DNA of 64,000 nucleotides from Orychophragmus violaceus. Its lineage: Eukaryota; Streptophyta; Magnoliopsida; Brassicales; Brassicaceae. The position numbers and the translations under genes were made by a program. The notes below the pieces were generated by a model that searched no databases, had not been told where the DNA came from, and worked only from the letters and a program-made list of their open reading frames with translations. The stretch is taken from assembly GCA_030180135.1 (NCBI GenBank), contig CM058235.1, positions 95,289,006 through 95,353,005 on the forward strand, read 5' to 3'. Below, one piece after another: positions 22,888 through 35,588 of this stretch. Within the stretch, counting starts at the first letter, position 1. Every line of letters starts with the position of its first letter.

Positions 22888-25350
22888 GGTTTTTCACTTA
22901 TAGATCCCTTTGAGGCTTGGTTTTGTATTAAGTAATTGCTACAATGTACCTGCTTTAAGCAGAGTTGTTTTCATTTTCTTGTAAGAATTTGAATGTTTTT
23001 CATTTTGATAAAAGACAAGTTTTGTTCTTTTGATCTTAATGAAATATTAATTGTAGCACCCTATTCATGGAATGGGTTTTATATCTTAAACCAAAGAGTG
23101 CCTAAATGTAACATAAATACCGAATTGGTTTAAATCTAATGAATTAAATCTGATTTTTCTTGGCATAAAAGTCTTGGTCACATAGAGTAAGTCGGATTCA
23201 GAAATCCCATAGTTATGGACTGTTGGGCTCATTTGATAAGATATCTTATGAGACTTGAATTCTGTTTACTGGACCAAAAGGAAAAGGGCCTATCTTAGCC
23301 GAGCTAGAGAAAGGCCCAAAGGCTTATTGGACCTGGAACATACTGATGTATGTGGCCCAATGAGCAGTAATGCCAGAGAAAATTTCCTGTACTTCATTGT
23401 CTCTACTGATTACTTCAGTGAGTGTGACTGTGTTCATTTGATGAGACACAAGTCGGAATTCTTTGACATGGTCGAAAGAGTTCCAGAATGAAGTATAGGA
23501 TCTGAGTGATAAAAGTATTAAGACTCTGGATTAAATCACGAGTGAGAATACTTAAGTCATTGATTGTGTGATCATCTTAATGAGTGTGAAATCGTTTCAC
23601 AGCTCATTTCTCCTGAAAACCTGAAGGTGTTTCTGTGAGAAAGAATCAGATCTTATTAGAAATGATTAAAGATGAGTCACACGAATCTTCCATGATATTA
23701 TTTAAGAATAACGCTCTAAAATATCTAAGTTTACGCTGAAATAGTTCCACAAATATCAGTTGAAAGACACCACGTTAATGTGGATTGGAATCGATCCAAA
23801 TTTGTCTTTACTGAGTATTTGTAGTTGTGCTACTTCGCTGGTTGTCCTAGAGAAACTAAGGCTTGTTACTTTTACGTCCAATCTGTTTTCTAAGAAGGGA
23901 AGTTATTTTCCAAGAAGAACAGTGGGAGTAAAAGTATAACTCGATTTTTCTTAGGGAAACCAAGGCTCGGTACTGTTACGACCATTCTGTTTTCTAAGAA
24001 GGGAAGTTACTTTCCAAGAAGAACAGTGGGAGTAAAAGTACAACTCGAAGAAATTCGAGAAATACAGGAGGCTGCTTAACCTATTGAGGGAGAGCAGCGG
24101 AAGGATTTACAGATTTCTGTAGAATCTACACCTGTGGAGCCTGAAGTTCGCAGATATGAATGAATCAGTTACTAATCCGAGAGTGATTTCTCGTCATTAG
24201 TTGAACCTGATAATCATTGAAAGTTCGCATGATCTGATGATCATTGAAAGCGACGAATCTGCAAAATTCAAAGAAGCGAAAGTGAGCTCGGACTCCGAAA
24301 AATTACATTTTATGTAAGTTAGCCTCATCGATCCATTCATGGATGGAAGCAAACATATCGGAGTTGGAATCTTCGTTCTGTTGAAGTAGTCAAGGTTTTG
24401 ACTTGAACAGGAACGAAGCGGAACTGTGTGTTTACTAATAGATTAGTGGGAGCGATATTGCATTTCTCATATTGTATGTCGATGACATACTGATTCTCGA
24501 AAATGACGTCCCAACGCTGTAGTCGGTAAAGGACTAGCTTGGGAGTTGGTTTAATGATTGACATGGGTAAAGCCACGTAGTTCTTGGATTTTGGATCTAA
24601 AGATAGAGATCCAAAAGAGCTGATAGGACAAAGTCAGATTCTTAAATTGACAAAGTCCTACACGTTTTGAGCAATCCAAGAAGGGTTTTATGCCAATGTC
24701 ACATGGCATTAAGTTAAGCAAGATACAGTATCCTACGATAACTGCTGAGCTTAAATGCATGGATGAGATTCCATATGCGTCGGCAATTGGATCTATCATG
24801 TATGCCATGAAACATACTTGTTTGATGTTGCTTTAATGTTAAGCAAGACAAATAAAGACCAGTCAAATCCAGCAAAGAATCAAGTTTCCTAAAGTATGTC
24901 CTAAAGTATTTGAGGAATACTAAGGATAAGTTCTTGATTTACGGAGAAAGTGAGGTGCTATAAGTCGGCAGAGTCTGAAAGGCAAGTTTCCAATAGACAA
25001 AGATGATTTCCGATCACAGTCCGGTTATATCTTGTGTCTATCTGGCGGTGCAAGGCACTGTTGCTGACTAAATGACTTAAGCTGAACATTTCTCAGCTTG
25101 GGAAGTGGCGAAAGAGGTTGTTTGGAAAGAAGAGTTCGTCACTGAACTTGATGTGATTCCCAGCATAGATGAGACTAGCTGCACATCAGAGGTCCAAACA
25201 CCTTAAGGATAGGTATAACCTATTCCGTAAGATAAATGACAGAGATGTTAAGTAGATCAGCAAGTTTCAACGAATGAGAACGTTGCTAATCTATTAACGA
25301 AGCCACTCCTTAGGCCTAAGCACGAGTCGCGGACTGTTGCTGTAGGATAA
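22888..25350 (+). pseudogene. Copia C decayed pol
   Basis: These are collinear remnants of pol in several frames. They include a zinc-domain region (~22930-23000), an integrase start with HTDVCGPM in a 78-codon frame (23255-23491), and an RT segment that still reads FLILYVDDILIL (~24457-24500). RNase H/connection remnants lie at ~24960-25250 and the pol tail at 25290-25350. Total length is about 0.5 kb shorter than in element D. Numerous stops and shifts are shared with element E, including the stop after VERVPE. Confidence 0.85.
23842..24048 (+). repeat. ~103-bp tandem duplication in copia C pol remnant
   Basis: The block containing CTAAGAAGGGAAGTTA, CCAAGAAGAACAGTGGG and AGTAAAAGTA occurs twice in a row. 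Element E has it once (~54985-55085), so this arose in C after the two separated. Confidence 0.8.
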
Positions 25351-26221
25351 GTGAAATTAAGATGTAGTCTTAATTTCAGTGGGAGTTATTAAAGGGCTTT
25401 ATTTAGTTATTGGATATTTTCTTGAAACAACATTTAAGATGTTTAATGAAATTATTATTTCAAGATTATTTTAACTGTGATGAAATAATCGTTCCAAAGT
25501 GATATAAACCATTTTATAGGTCATCGAAGTAAATGACTTGATCTTGAGTCATCGAAGTCATTTAGCTTAATCATGAAACCCTATATTTGATAGATGTTTA
25601 TATCATCCCGTCCCTAGTCGAAGGTTGTTGGAATTGGAACACCAACAACCGTGTGAGACTGGATTGGTACGTGACTTATGACAAAGTCTCAGTGTGTCAT
25701 AGATGCGCGGCATCAAAGTCAGTACATAGGTGTATGTTTGGGAACATACGACCGGACAAGACCCGCTTATAAGAACTCTTCAGGATATTTATATTTGTGT
25801 CATAAGAGATTCTTACTACGACTATAGAGTATAGTCCTTAGACCTGAGTTCGCATGCATGTGACTGCACATGGACTGATGCACTTTGATCATTGTCTAAC
25901 GCTATCGTTCTGCGATAGTTATAAGGACCTTGTTTGGGTACATTATGAAATGAATAGTTTACAGTGATGGAACAAGACGGGATTTGTCCCTCCAATATAA
26001 ATGGAGTGAATATCTCTAGGCCAATCGGAGATTTGAATACTGGAAAATGCATGGCCATGCTCAAACGGACTGTCCCGAGTCGTTTGGATTGTCAGTATCG
26101 AATCAGAGTCCGATGAACAAGATTAGGCTTTATAAGGATGACACCAATCTTGCCTTATGACTAATCGAGATATTGTGACAAAAGGATTATGAATACAGAG
26201 ATTCCAGTACAAGTGGGAGAT
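25351..26221 (+). other. Copia C 3' untranslated region
   Basis: This is 0.87 kb between the pol remnant and the 3' LTR, collinear with D (45345-46191) and E (56391-57260). It contains short inverted repeats near its start (GAAAT/ATTTC and GATTATTT/AAATAATC). It has no gene. Confidence 0.75.
26211..26221 (+). promoter_or_regulatory. Copia C polypurine tract
   Basis: AAGTGGGAGAT lies directly before the 3' LTR. The same tract precedes the 3' LTRs of E (57250-57260) and D (45345-45355, minus). Confidence 0.85.
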
Positions 26222-26901
26222 TGTTGGAATTGTGTCCAGTAATCTCGGTACTGTCTCTAGAAAGTAAGAGTATGTCAATGATCAGACATAAGTCATATAA
26301 TACTGGGGGTCATGATGGCTTGCTAGAGTCCGCTCATGATCTATAAGTCTTGGACTTATTGCCTTTATTATATGATCCCATATGGGTCACACGCCTAAGC
26401 CAACAGGAAAATGTGTAGGAACGGTTTAGCAGAAGTACGGTAAAAGTGCTAGGCATTTACTGTACTTAGAGAGAATAAAACGGTTTAGCTACTCTGTGTC
26501 GATCGATTCACAAGGTGTGTCGGTCGACACAGTGCGCGAATACCGTCGAGTTAATTGGTGTTTGGGCCAAATGGCCCAAACGGAACAGGACGAGTTTTGT
26601 GTCATAAAACTCGAGTTCAGACTGATTAACCCTAAGTGGGACAGCCTAAAACTCTCTCTCTCTCTGTGCCGAGTTCCTCAGTGGCCTAGCAGCCTTCTTC
26701 TTGATTGGTGCGCGTGTGTGAACCTCTGGAGGAGTTATCTCTCGGTGGCTCTCTGATCTCTGACATACCATCTCTTTCCGCTGCAATTAACAGGTATCAG
26801 GTGAGATCATCAATTGTTTCTATTCGAGAAGAACCTAGATCAGCATGTTTAGGATGATCTGAATCTGGAATTGAATCAGGATTAGTCTAAACATTCCAAC
26901 A
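26222..26901 (+). repeat. Copia C 3' LTR
   Basis: This 680-bp LTR is the same as 19403-20082 apart from about one substitution. It is followed by the GGATT duplication. Confidence 0.93.
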
Positions 26902-27658
26902 GGATTATCCTGACCGGATGAACCGACGGGAAGGATCCGAAGACGAAAAACCACCCTAATGACGTAAGGTGTGGAATCCCTCGGCCAAAATAAAAAAAAG
27001 ACTAGCATACTCGCGGACAGAATGACTGACGGGATGGACATGAAATGACGGGAAGGACTATCTCGGCCAGAATGACTGACGGGATGGAAATGAACTGACG
27101 TGAAGGAATATCTCGGCCATACTGACTAACGGGATGGAAACGAACTGACGGGAAGGACTATCTCGGCCATACTGACTAACGGGATGGAAACGAACTGACG
27201 GGAAGGACTATCTCAGCCATACTGACTGACGGGATGGATTATCCTGACCGGATGCACCTGACGGGAAGGATCCTAAGACCAAAAACCACCCAAATGGACG
27301 TAAGTTGTGGAATCCCTGGGGCAAAACTACCAAGGACTAGCGTTCTCGTAGCCAGAACCACTGACTGGATGAAAACGAACTAACGGGAAAAATAGTCTCG
27401 GCCATAATGACTGACGGGCTGGATTATCATGACCGGATGAACCGCCGGGAAGGATCCTAAGGCCAAAACCACCCAAATGGACGTAAGGTGTGGAATCCCT
27501 CGGCCAAAATAAAAAAAGACTAGCATTCTCGCGGACAGAATGACTGATGGGATGGAAACGAAATGACGGGAAGGACTATCTCGGCCATACTGACTGACGG
27601 GCTGGATTATCATGACCGGATGAACCGCCGGGAAGGATCCTAAGGCCAAAAACCACCC

Positions 27659-27766
27659 TCGCGAGAATGCTAGTCTTTTTTTATTTTTTCTGAGGGATTC
27701 CACACCTTACGTCATTAGGGTGGTTTTGGCATTAGGATCCTTCCCGTCGGTTCATCCGGTCAGGCG
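27659..27766 (-). repeat. ~108-bp inverted segment inside the higher-order unit
   Basis: Here the satellite runs backward for about 108 bp, from CGCGAGAATGCTAG through CCTTACGTCATTAGG to TTCATCCGGTCAGG, before resuming forward at CGTGGGAAGG. It is the reverse complement of the block just upstream, and the same inversion is present in all three 2802-bp copies (~30461 and ~33262). Confidence 0.8.
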
Positions 27767-28201
27767 TGGGAAGGTTATAGCCTACCGAGAACAAAGGTTC
27801 CATGACCCGAAAAAATTGACTCGAGTTTTTTTGAAACTATCAAGACCCAAACCTCTCAAATGGATAACAAAGAGGTCTGGTGAAGAAATTGGTGGAAAAA
27901 ACAATGACGGGATAGGATAAACTGATCCTATCCACCGGGGGAAGGATCCCTCGGCCAAAAACCACCCTAAATGACGTAAGGTGTGGAATCCCTCGGCCAA
28001 AACAACAAAGGACTAGCATTCTCGCGGCCAGAATGACTGACGGGATGGAAACGAAATGACGGGAAGGACTATCTCGGACAAAATGACTGACGGGATGGAA
28101 ACGAACTGACGGGAAGGACTATCTCGGCCATACTGACTGACGTGATGGATTATTCTGACCAGATGCACCGCCGAGAAGGATTCTAAGGCCAAAATGCAAG
28201 T

Positions 28202-28511
28202 TTCCATGACCCAGGAAGAATTGGATCGAGTTTTTTTGAAACAATCATGACCAAAACCCTTAAAATGGGATATAAAAGAGGTCTGGTGAAGAAATTGGTG
28301 GAAAACAAATGACCCGAAAAACCCGTCTTTGCACCGTGGGAAGGTTATAGCCTACCGAGAACCAAGGTTCCATGACCCAAAAAAAATTGACTCGAGTTTT
28401 TTTGAAACTATCAGACCCAAACCTATCAAATGGATAACAAAGAGGTCTGGTGAAGAAATTGGTGGAAAAAGCAATGACGGGATAGGATAAACTGATCCTA
28501 TCCACCGGGGG
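28202..28511 (+). repeat. Dimeric ~166-bp module with TATA-like box and hairpin
   Basis: Two related sub-monomers each run from a TTCCATGACCC motif through TCGAG, a T7 run, GAAACTATCA and GAGGTCTGGTGAAGAAATTGG. The first carries GATATAAAAGAGG, a TATA-like sequence. The second ends in the palindrome GGATAGGAT-AAACTG-ATCCTATCC (28480-28503). The module recurs about once per kilobase in the array, for example at ~16972, 18305, 28907, 31007, 33809, 42367 and 62450. Confidence 0.75.
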
Positions 28512-31500
28512 AAGGATCCTAAGGCCAAAACCCCCTAATGGACTGACAGGAAGGAATATCTCGGCCATACTGATTGACGGGATGGATTATCATGACCGGA
28601 TGAACCGCCGGGAAGGATCCTAAGGCCAAAAAACCACCCTAAATGACGTAAGGTGTGGAATCCCTCGACCAAAAAAACAAAGGACTAGCATTCTCGCGGA
28701 CAGAATGACTGATGGGAGGGAAACGAAATGACGGGAAGGACTATCCCGGCCATACTGACTGACGTGATGGATTATCCTGACCGGATGCACCGACGGGAAG
28801 GATCCTAAGACCAAAAACCACCCAAATGGAAGTACTAGCTGACGTGATGGACTATCTTGACCAGATGCACCGCCGGGAAGGCTTCTAAGGCCAAAATGCA
28901 AGTTTCCATGACCCGGGAAGAATTGGATCGAGTTTTTTTTAAACTATCACGACCAAAACCCTTAAAATGGGATATAAAAGAGGTCTGGTGAAGAAATTTG
29001 TGGAAAACAAATGACCCGAAAAACCCGTCTATGCATCGTGGGAAGGTTATAGCATATCGAGAACCAAGGTTCCATGACCCGAAAAAATTGACTCGAGTTT
29101 TTTTGAAACTATCAAGACCCAAACCTCTCAAATGGATAACAAAGAGGTCTGGTGAAGAAATTGGTGGAGAAAACAATGACGGGATAGGATAAACTGATCC
29201 TAAGGACTAGCATTCTCGCGGCCAAAAACACTGACGGGATGGAAACGAACTGACGGAAAAGACAATCTCGGCCATAATGACTGACGGGATGGATTATCCT
29301 GACCGGATGCACCGCCGGGAAGGATCCAAAGTCCAAAAACCACCCAAAATAACGTAAGGTGTGGAATCCCTCGGCCAAAACAACAAAGGACTAGCAGTCT
29401 CGCGGCCAGAATGACTGACGGGATGGAAACGCAATGACAGGAAGGACTATCTCGGCCAGAATGACTGACGGGATGGATTATCCTGACCAGATGCACCGAC
29501 GGGAAGGATCTGAAGACCAAAAACTCACCCTAATGACGTAAGGTGTGGAATCCCTCGGCCAAAAAAACAAAGGACTAGAATGCTCGCGGCCAGAATGACT
29601 GACGGGATGGAAACGAACTGACGGGAAGGACTATCTCGGCCATACTGACGGGATGGAAACAAAATGACGGGAAGGACTATCTCGGCCATACTGACTGACG
29701 GGATGGATTATCCTGACCGGATGAACCGACGGGAAGGATCCGAAGACCAAAAACCACCTTAATGACGTAAGGTGTGGAATCCCTCGGCCAAAATAAAAAA
29801 AAAGACTAGCATACTCGCGGACAGAATGACTGACGGGATGGACATGAAATGACGGGAAGGACTATCTCGGCCAGAATGACTGACAGTATGGAAATGAACT
29901 GACGTGAAGGAATATCTCGGCCATACTGACTAACGGGATGGAAACGAACTGACGGGAAGGACTATCTTGGCCATACTGACTAACAGGATGGAAACGAACT
30001 GACGGGAAGGACTATCTCGGCCATACTGACTGACGGGATGGATTATCCTGACCGGATGCACCTGACGGGAAGGATCCTAAGACCAAAAACCACCCAAATG
30101 GACGTATGGTGTGGAATCCCTGGGGCAAAACTACCAAGGACTAGCGTTCTCGCAGCCAGAACCACTGACTGGATGGAAACGAACTAACGGGAAAAACAGT
30201 CTCGGCCATAATGACTGACGGGCTGGATTATCATGACCGGATGAACCGCCGGGAAGGATCCTAAGGCCAAAACCACCCAAATGGACGTAAGGTGTGGAAT
30301 CCCTCGGCCAAAATAAAAAAAGACTAGCATTCTCGCGGACAGAATGACTGATGGGATGGAAACGAAATGACGGGAAGGACTATCTCGGCCATACTGACTG
30401 ACGGGCTGGATTATCATGACCGGATGAACCGCCGGGAAGGATCCTAAGGCCAAAAACCACCCTCGCGAGAATGCTAGTCTTTTTTATTTTTCTGAGGGAT
30501 TCCACACCTTACGTCATTAGGGTGGTTTTGGCATTAGGATCCTTCCCGTCGGTTCATCCGGTCAGGCGTGGGAAGGTTATAGCCTACCGAGAACAAAGGT
30601 TCCATGACCCGAAAAAATTGACTCGAGTTTTTTTGAAACTATCAAGACCCAAACCTCTCAAATGGATAACAAAGAGGTCTGGTGAAGAAATTGGTGGAAA
30701 AAACAATGACGGGATAGGATAAACTGATCCTATCCACCGGGGGAAGGATCCCTCGGCCAAAAACCACCCTAAATGACGTAAGGTGTGGAATCCCTCGGCC
30801 AAAACAACAAAGGACTAGCATTCTCGCGGCCAGATGACTGACGGGATGGAAACGAAATGACGGGAAGGACTATCTCGGACAAAATGACTGACGGGATGGA
30901 AACGAACTGACGGGAAGGACTATCTCGGCCATACTGACTGACGTGATGGATTATTCTGACCAGATGCACCGCCGAGAAGGATTCTAAGGCCAAAATGCAA
31001 GTTTCCATGACCCAGGAAGAATTGGATCGAGTTTTTTTGAAACTATCATGACCAAAACCCTTAAAATGGGATATAAAAGAGGTCTGGTGAAGAAATTGGT
31101 GGAAAACAAATGACCCGAAAAACCCGTCTTTGCACCGTGGGAAGGTTATAGCCTACCGAGAACCAAGGTTCCATGACCCAAAAAAAATTGACTCGAGTTT
31201 TTTTGAAACTATCAGACCCAAACCTATCAAATGGATAACAAAGAGGTCTGGTGAAGAAATTGGTTGAAAAAGCAATGACGGGATAGGATAAACTGATCCT
31301 ATCCACCGGGGGAAGGATCCTAAGGCCCAAACCCCCCTAATGGACTGACAGGAAGGAATATCTCGGCCATACTGATTGACGGGATGGATTATCATGACCG
31401 GATGAACCGCCGGGAAGGATCCTAAGGCCAAAAAACCACCCTAAATGACGTAAGGTGTGGAATCCCTCGACCAAAAAAACAAAGGACTAGCATTCTCGCG

Positions 31501-34500
31501 GACAGAATGACTGATGGGAGGGAAACGAAATGACGGGAAGGACTATCCCGGCCATACTGACTGACGTGATGGATTATCCTGACCGGATGCACCGACGGGA
31601 AGGATCCTAAGACCAAAAACCACCCAAATGGAAGTACTAGCTGACGTGATGGACTATCTTGACCAGATGCACCGCCGGGAAGGCTTCTAAGGCCAAAATG
31701 CAAGTTTCCATGACCCGGGAAGAATTGGATCGAGTTTTTTTTAAACTATCACGACCAAAACCCTTAAAATGGGATATAAAAGAGGTCTGGTGAAGAAATT
31801 TGTGGAAAACAAATGACCCGAAAAACCCGTCTATGCATCGTGGGAAGGTTATAGCATATCGAGAACCAAGGTTCCATGACCCGAAAAAATTGACTCGAGT
31901 TTTTTTGAAACTATCAAGACCCAAACCTCTCAAATGGATAACAAAGAGGTCTGGTGAAGAAATTGGTGGAGAAAACAATGACGGGATAGGATAAACTGAT
32001 CCTAAGGACTAGCATTCTCGCGGCCAAAAACACTGACGGGATCGAAACGAACTGACGGAAAAGACAATCTCGGCCATAATGACTGACGGGATGGATTATC
32101 CTGACCGGATGCACCGCCGGGAAGGATCCAAAGTCCAAAAACCACCCAAAATAACGTAAGGTGTGGAATCCCTCGGCCAAAACAACAAAGGACTAGCAGT
32201 CTCGCGGCCAGAATGACTGACGGGATGGAAACGCAATGACGGGAAGGACTATCTCGGCCAAAATGACTGACGGGATGGATTATCCTGACCAGATGCACCG
32301 ACGGGAAGGATCTGAAGACCAAAAACTCACCCTAATGACGTAAGGTGTGGAATCCCTCGGCCAAAAAAACAAAGGACTAGAATGCTCGCGGCCAGAATGA
32401 CTGACGGGATGGAAACGAACTGACGGGAAGGACTATCTCGGCCATACTGACGGGATGGAAACAAAATGACGGGAAGGACTATCTCGGCCATACTAACTGA
32501 CGGGATGGATTATCCTGACCGGATGAACCGACGGGAAGGATCCGAAGACCAAAAACCACCTTAATGACGTAAGGTGTGGAATCCCTCGGCCAAAATAAAA
32601 AAAAGACTAGCATACTCGCGGACAGAATGACTGACGGGATGGACATGAAATGACGGGAAGGACTATCTCGGCCAGAATGACTGACGGGATGGAAATGAAC
32701 TGACGTGAAGGAATATCTCGGCCATACTGACTAACGGGATGGAAACGAACTGACGGGAAGGACTATCTCGGCCATACTGACTAACAGGATGGAAACGAAC
32801 TGACGGGAAGGACTATCTCGGCCATACTGACTGACGGGATGGATTATCCTGACCGGATGCACCTGACGGGAAGGATCCTAAGACCAAAAACCACCCAAAT
32901 GGACGTAAGGTGTGGAATCCCTGGGGCAAAACTACCAAGGACTAGCGTTCTCGCAGCCAGAACCACTGACTGGATGGAAACGAACTAACGGGAAAAACAG
33001 TCTCGGCCATAATGACTGACGGGCTGGATTATCATGACCGGATGAACCGCCGGGAAGGATCCTAAGGCCAAAACCACCCAAATGGATGTAAGGTGTGGAA
33101 TCCCTCGGCCAAAATAAAAAAAGACTAGCATTCTCGCGGACAGAATGACTGATGGGATGGAAACGAAATGACGGGAAGGACTATCTCGGCCATACTGACT
33201 GACGGGCTGGATTATCATGACCGGATGAACCGCCGGGAAGGATCCTAAGGCCAAAAACCACCCTCGCGAGAATGCTAGTCTTTTTTTATTTTTCTGAGGG
33301 ATTCCTTACCTTACGTCATTAGGGTGGTTTTGGCATTAGGATCCTTCCCGTCGGTTCATCCGGTCAGGCGTGGGAAGGTTATAGCCTACCGAGAACAAAG
33401 GTTCCATGACCCGAAAAAATTGACTCGAGTTTTTTTGAAACTATCAAGACCCAAACCTCTCAAATGGAAAACAAAGAGGTCTGGTGAAGAAATTGGTGGA
33501 AAAAACAATGACGGGATAGGATAAACTGATCCTATCCACCGGGGGAAGGATCCCTCGGCCAAAAACCACCCTAAATGACGTAAGGTGTGGAATCCCTCGG
33601 CCAAAACAACAAAGGACTAGCATTCTCGCGGCCAGATGACTGACGGGATGGAAACGAAATGACGGGAAGGACTATCTCGGACAAAATGACTGACGGGATG
33701 GAAACGAACTGACGGGAAGGACTATCTCGGCCATACTGACTGACGTGATGGATTATTCTGACCAGATGCACGCCGAGAAGGATTCTAAGGCCAAAATGCA
33801 AGTTTCCATGACCCAGGAAGAATTGGATCGAGTTTTTTTGAAACTATCATGACCAAAACCCTTAAAATGGGATATAAAAGAGGTCTGGTGAAGAAATTGG
33901 TGGAAAACAAATGACCCGAAAAACCCGTCTTTGCACCGTGGGAAGGTTATAGCCTACCGAGAACCAAGGTTCCATGACCCAAAAAAAATTGACTCGAGTT
34001 TTTTTGAAACTATCAGACCCAAACCTATCAAATGGATAACAAAGAGGTCTGGTGAAGAAATTGGTTGAAAAAGCAATGACGGGATAGGATAAACTGATCC
34101 TATCCACCGGGGGAAGGATCCTAAGGCCCAAACCCCCCTAATGGACTGACAGGAAGGAATATCTCGGCCATACTGATTGACGGGATGGATTATCATGACC
34201 GGATGAACCGCCGGGAAGGATCCTAAGGCCAAAAAACCACCCTAAATGACGTAAGGTGTGGAATCCCTCGACCAAAAAAACAAAGGACTAGCATTCTCGC
34301 GGACAGAATGACTGATGGGAGGGAAACGAAATGACGGGAAGGACTATCCCGGCCATACTGACTGACGTGATGGATTATCCTGACCGGATGCACCGACGGG
34401 AAGGATCCTAAGACCAAAAACCACCCAAATGGAAGTACTAGCTGACGTGATGGACTATCTTGACCAGATGCACCGCCGGGAAGGCTTCTAAGGCCAAAAT

Positions 34501-34507
34501 GCAAGTT

Positions 34508-35588
34508 TCCATGACCCGGGAAGAATTGGATCGAGTTTTTTTCAAACTATCACGACCAAAACCCTTAAAATGGGATATAAAAGAGGTCTGGTGAAGAAAT
34601 TTGTGGAAAACAAATGACCCGAAAAACCCGTCTATGCATCGTGGGAAGGTTATAGCCTATCGAGAACCAAGGTTCCATGACCCGAAAAAATTGACTCGAG
34701 TTTTTTTGAAACTATCAAGACCCAAACCTCTCAAATGGATAACAAAGAGGTCTGGTGAAGAAATTGGTGGAGAAAACAATGACGGGATAGGATAAACTGA
34801 TCCTATCCACCAGGGGAAGGATCCTAAGGCCAAAACCCCCCAATGGACTGACGGGAAGGAATATCTCAGCCATACTGACTGACGGGATGGATTATCATGA
34901 CCGGATGAACCGCCAGGAAGGATCCTAAGGCCAAAAAACCACCCTAAATGACGTAAGGTGTGGAATCCCTCGACCAAAAAAATAAAGGACTAGCATACTC
35001 GCAGACAGAATGACTGACCGGATGGAAACGCAATGACGGGGAGGACTATCTCGGCCATACTGACTGACGTGATGGATTATCCTGTCCATATGCACCGCCG
35101 GGAAGGATTCTAACGCCAAAATGCAAGTTTCCATGACCCGGGAAGAATTGTATCGAGTTTTTTTGAAACTATCATGACCAAAACCCTTAAAATGGGATAT
35201 AAAAGAGGTCTGGTGAAGAAATTGGTGGAAAACAAATGACCCGAAAAACCCGTCTATACACTGTGGGAAGGTTATAGCCTATCGAGAACCAAGGTTCCAT
35301 GACCCGAAAAAATTGACTCGAGTTTTTTTGAAACTATCAAGACCCAAACCTCTCAAATGGATAACAAAGAGGTCTGGTGAAGAAATTGGTGGAGAAAACA
35401 ATGACGGGATAGGATAAACTGATCCTATCCACCAGGGGAAGGATCCTAAGGCCAAAACCCCCCAATGGACTGACGGGAAGGAATATCTCAGCCATACTGA
35501 CTGACGGGATGGATTATCATGACCGGATGAACCGCCAGGAAGGATCCTAAGGCCAAAAAACCACCCTAAATGACGTAAGGTGTGGAAT
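34508..35588 (+). repeat. 622-bp tandem units of the satellite
   Basis: Units start at 34508 and 35130. The next, allowing for the Athila insertion, starts at 42367, exactly 622 bp further on once the element and one TSD copy are removed. This confirms that 35588 and 42200 were contiguous. Confidence 0.85.

Larger units (their letters stand above)
19403..26901 (+). mobile_element. Copia element C, complete, gag-retaining, pol decayed
   Basis: This 7499-bp plus-strand Ty1/copia element has two 680-bp LTRs. It is flanked by GGATT at 19398-19402 and 26902-26906, inserted in satellite. It carries the iMet primer site, a 1.8-kb leader, an intact gag-protease start ORF (21868-22887), a collinear but stop-ridden pol, and a polypurine tract. 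The two LTRs differ by about one base (T/C in CTAAGCTAACAGG/CTAAGCCAACAGG), so it moved recently although its pol could not have served. The same pol lesions occur in element E. Confidence 0.93.
26902..34795 (+). repeat. 2802-bp higher-order repeat, ~2.8 copies
   Basis: Copies start at 26902, 29705 and 32507. Matching landmarks recur at offsets of 2801-2803 throughout, with only scattered substitutions, so amplification is recent. The third copy departs at ~34795, where sequence matching the 622-bp unit takes over. Confidence 0.88.
26902..35588 (+). repeat. Complex satellite array with higher-order units
   Basis: This is 8.7 kb of the same satellite family as 16735-19402. It is organised as three copies of a 2802-bp unit (the third partial) followed by 622-bp units. 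The smallest building block is a GACGGGAAGGA-like ~25-bp motif. Two of these make the 50-bp monomer seen at ~27120-27220, and ~200-bp blocks add a TGACGTAAGGTGTGGAATCCCT segment. Open frames of up to 113 codons recur in every unit and are not credible genes. Confidence 0.88.

Noticed and set aside
28480..28525. Helitron-like 3' end: hairpin GGATAGGAT/ATCCTATCC followed ~15 bases later by CCTAAGG
   Set aside because: The stem is AT-rich, the CTAAG recurs throughout the satellite, and no 5' TC end or Rep/helicase sequence is seen.
26902..35588. Regular short repeats resembling a CRISPR array
   Set aside because: The repeats are degenerate and nested at several periods, without unique spacers, in a plant genome full of LTR elements. 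This is a satellite.
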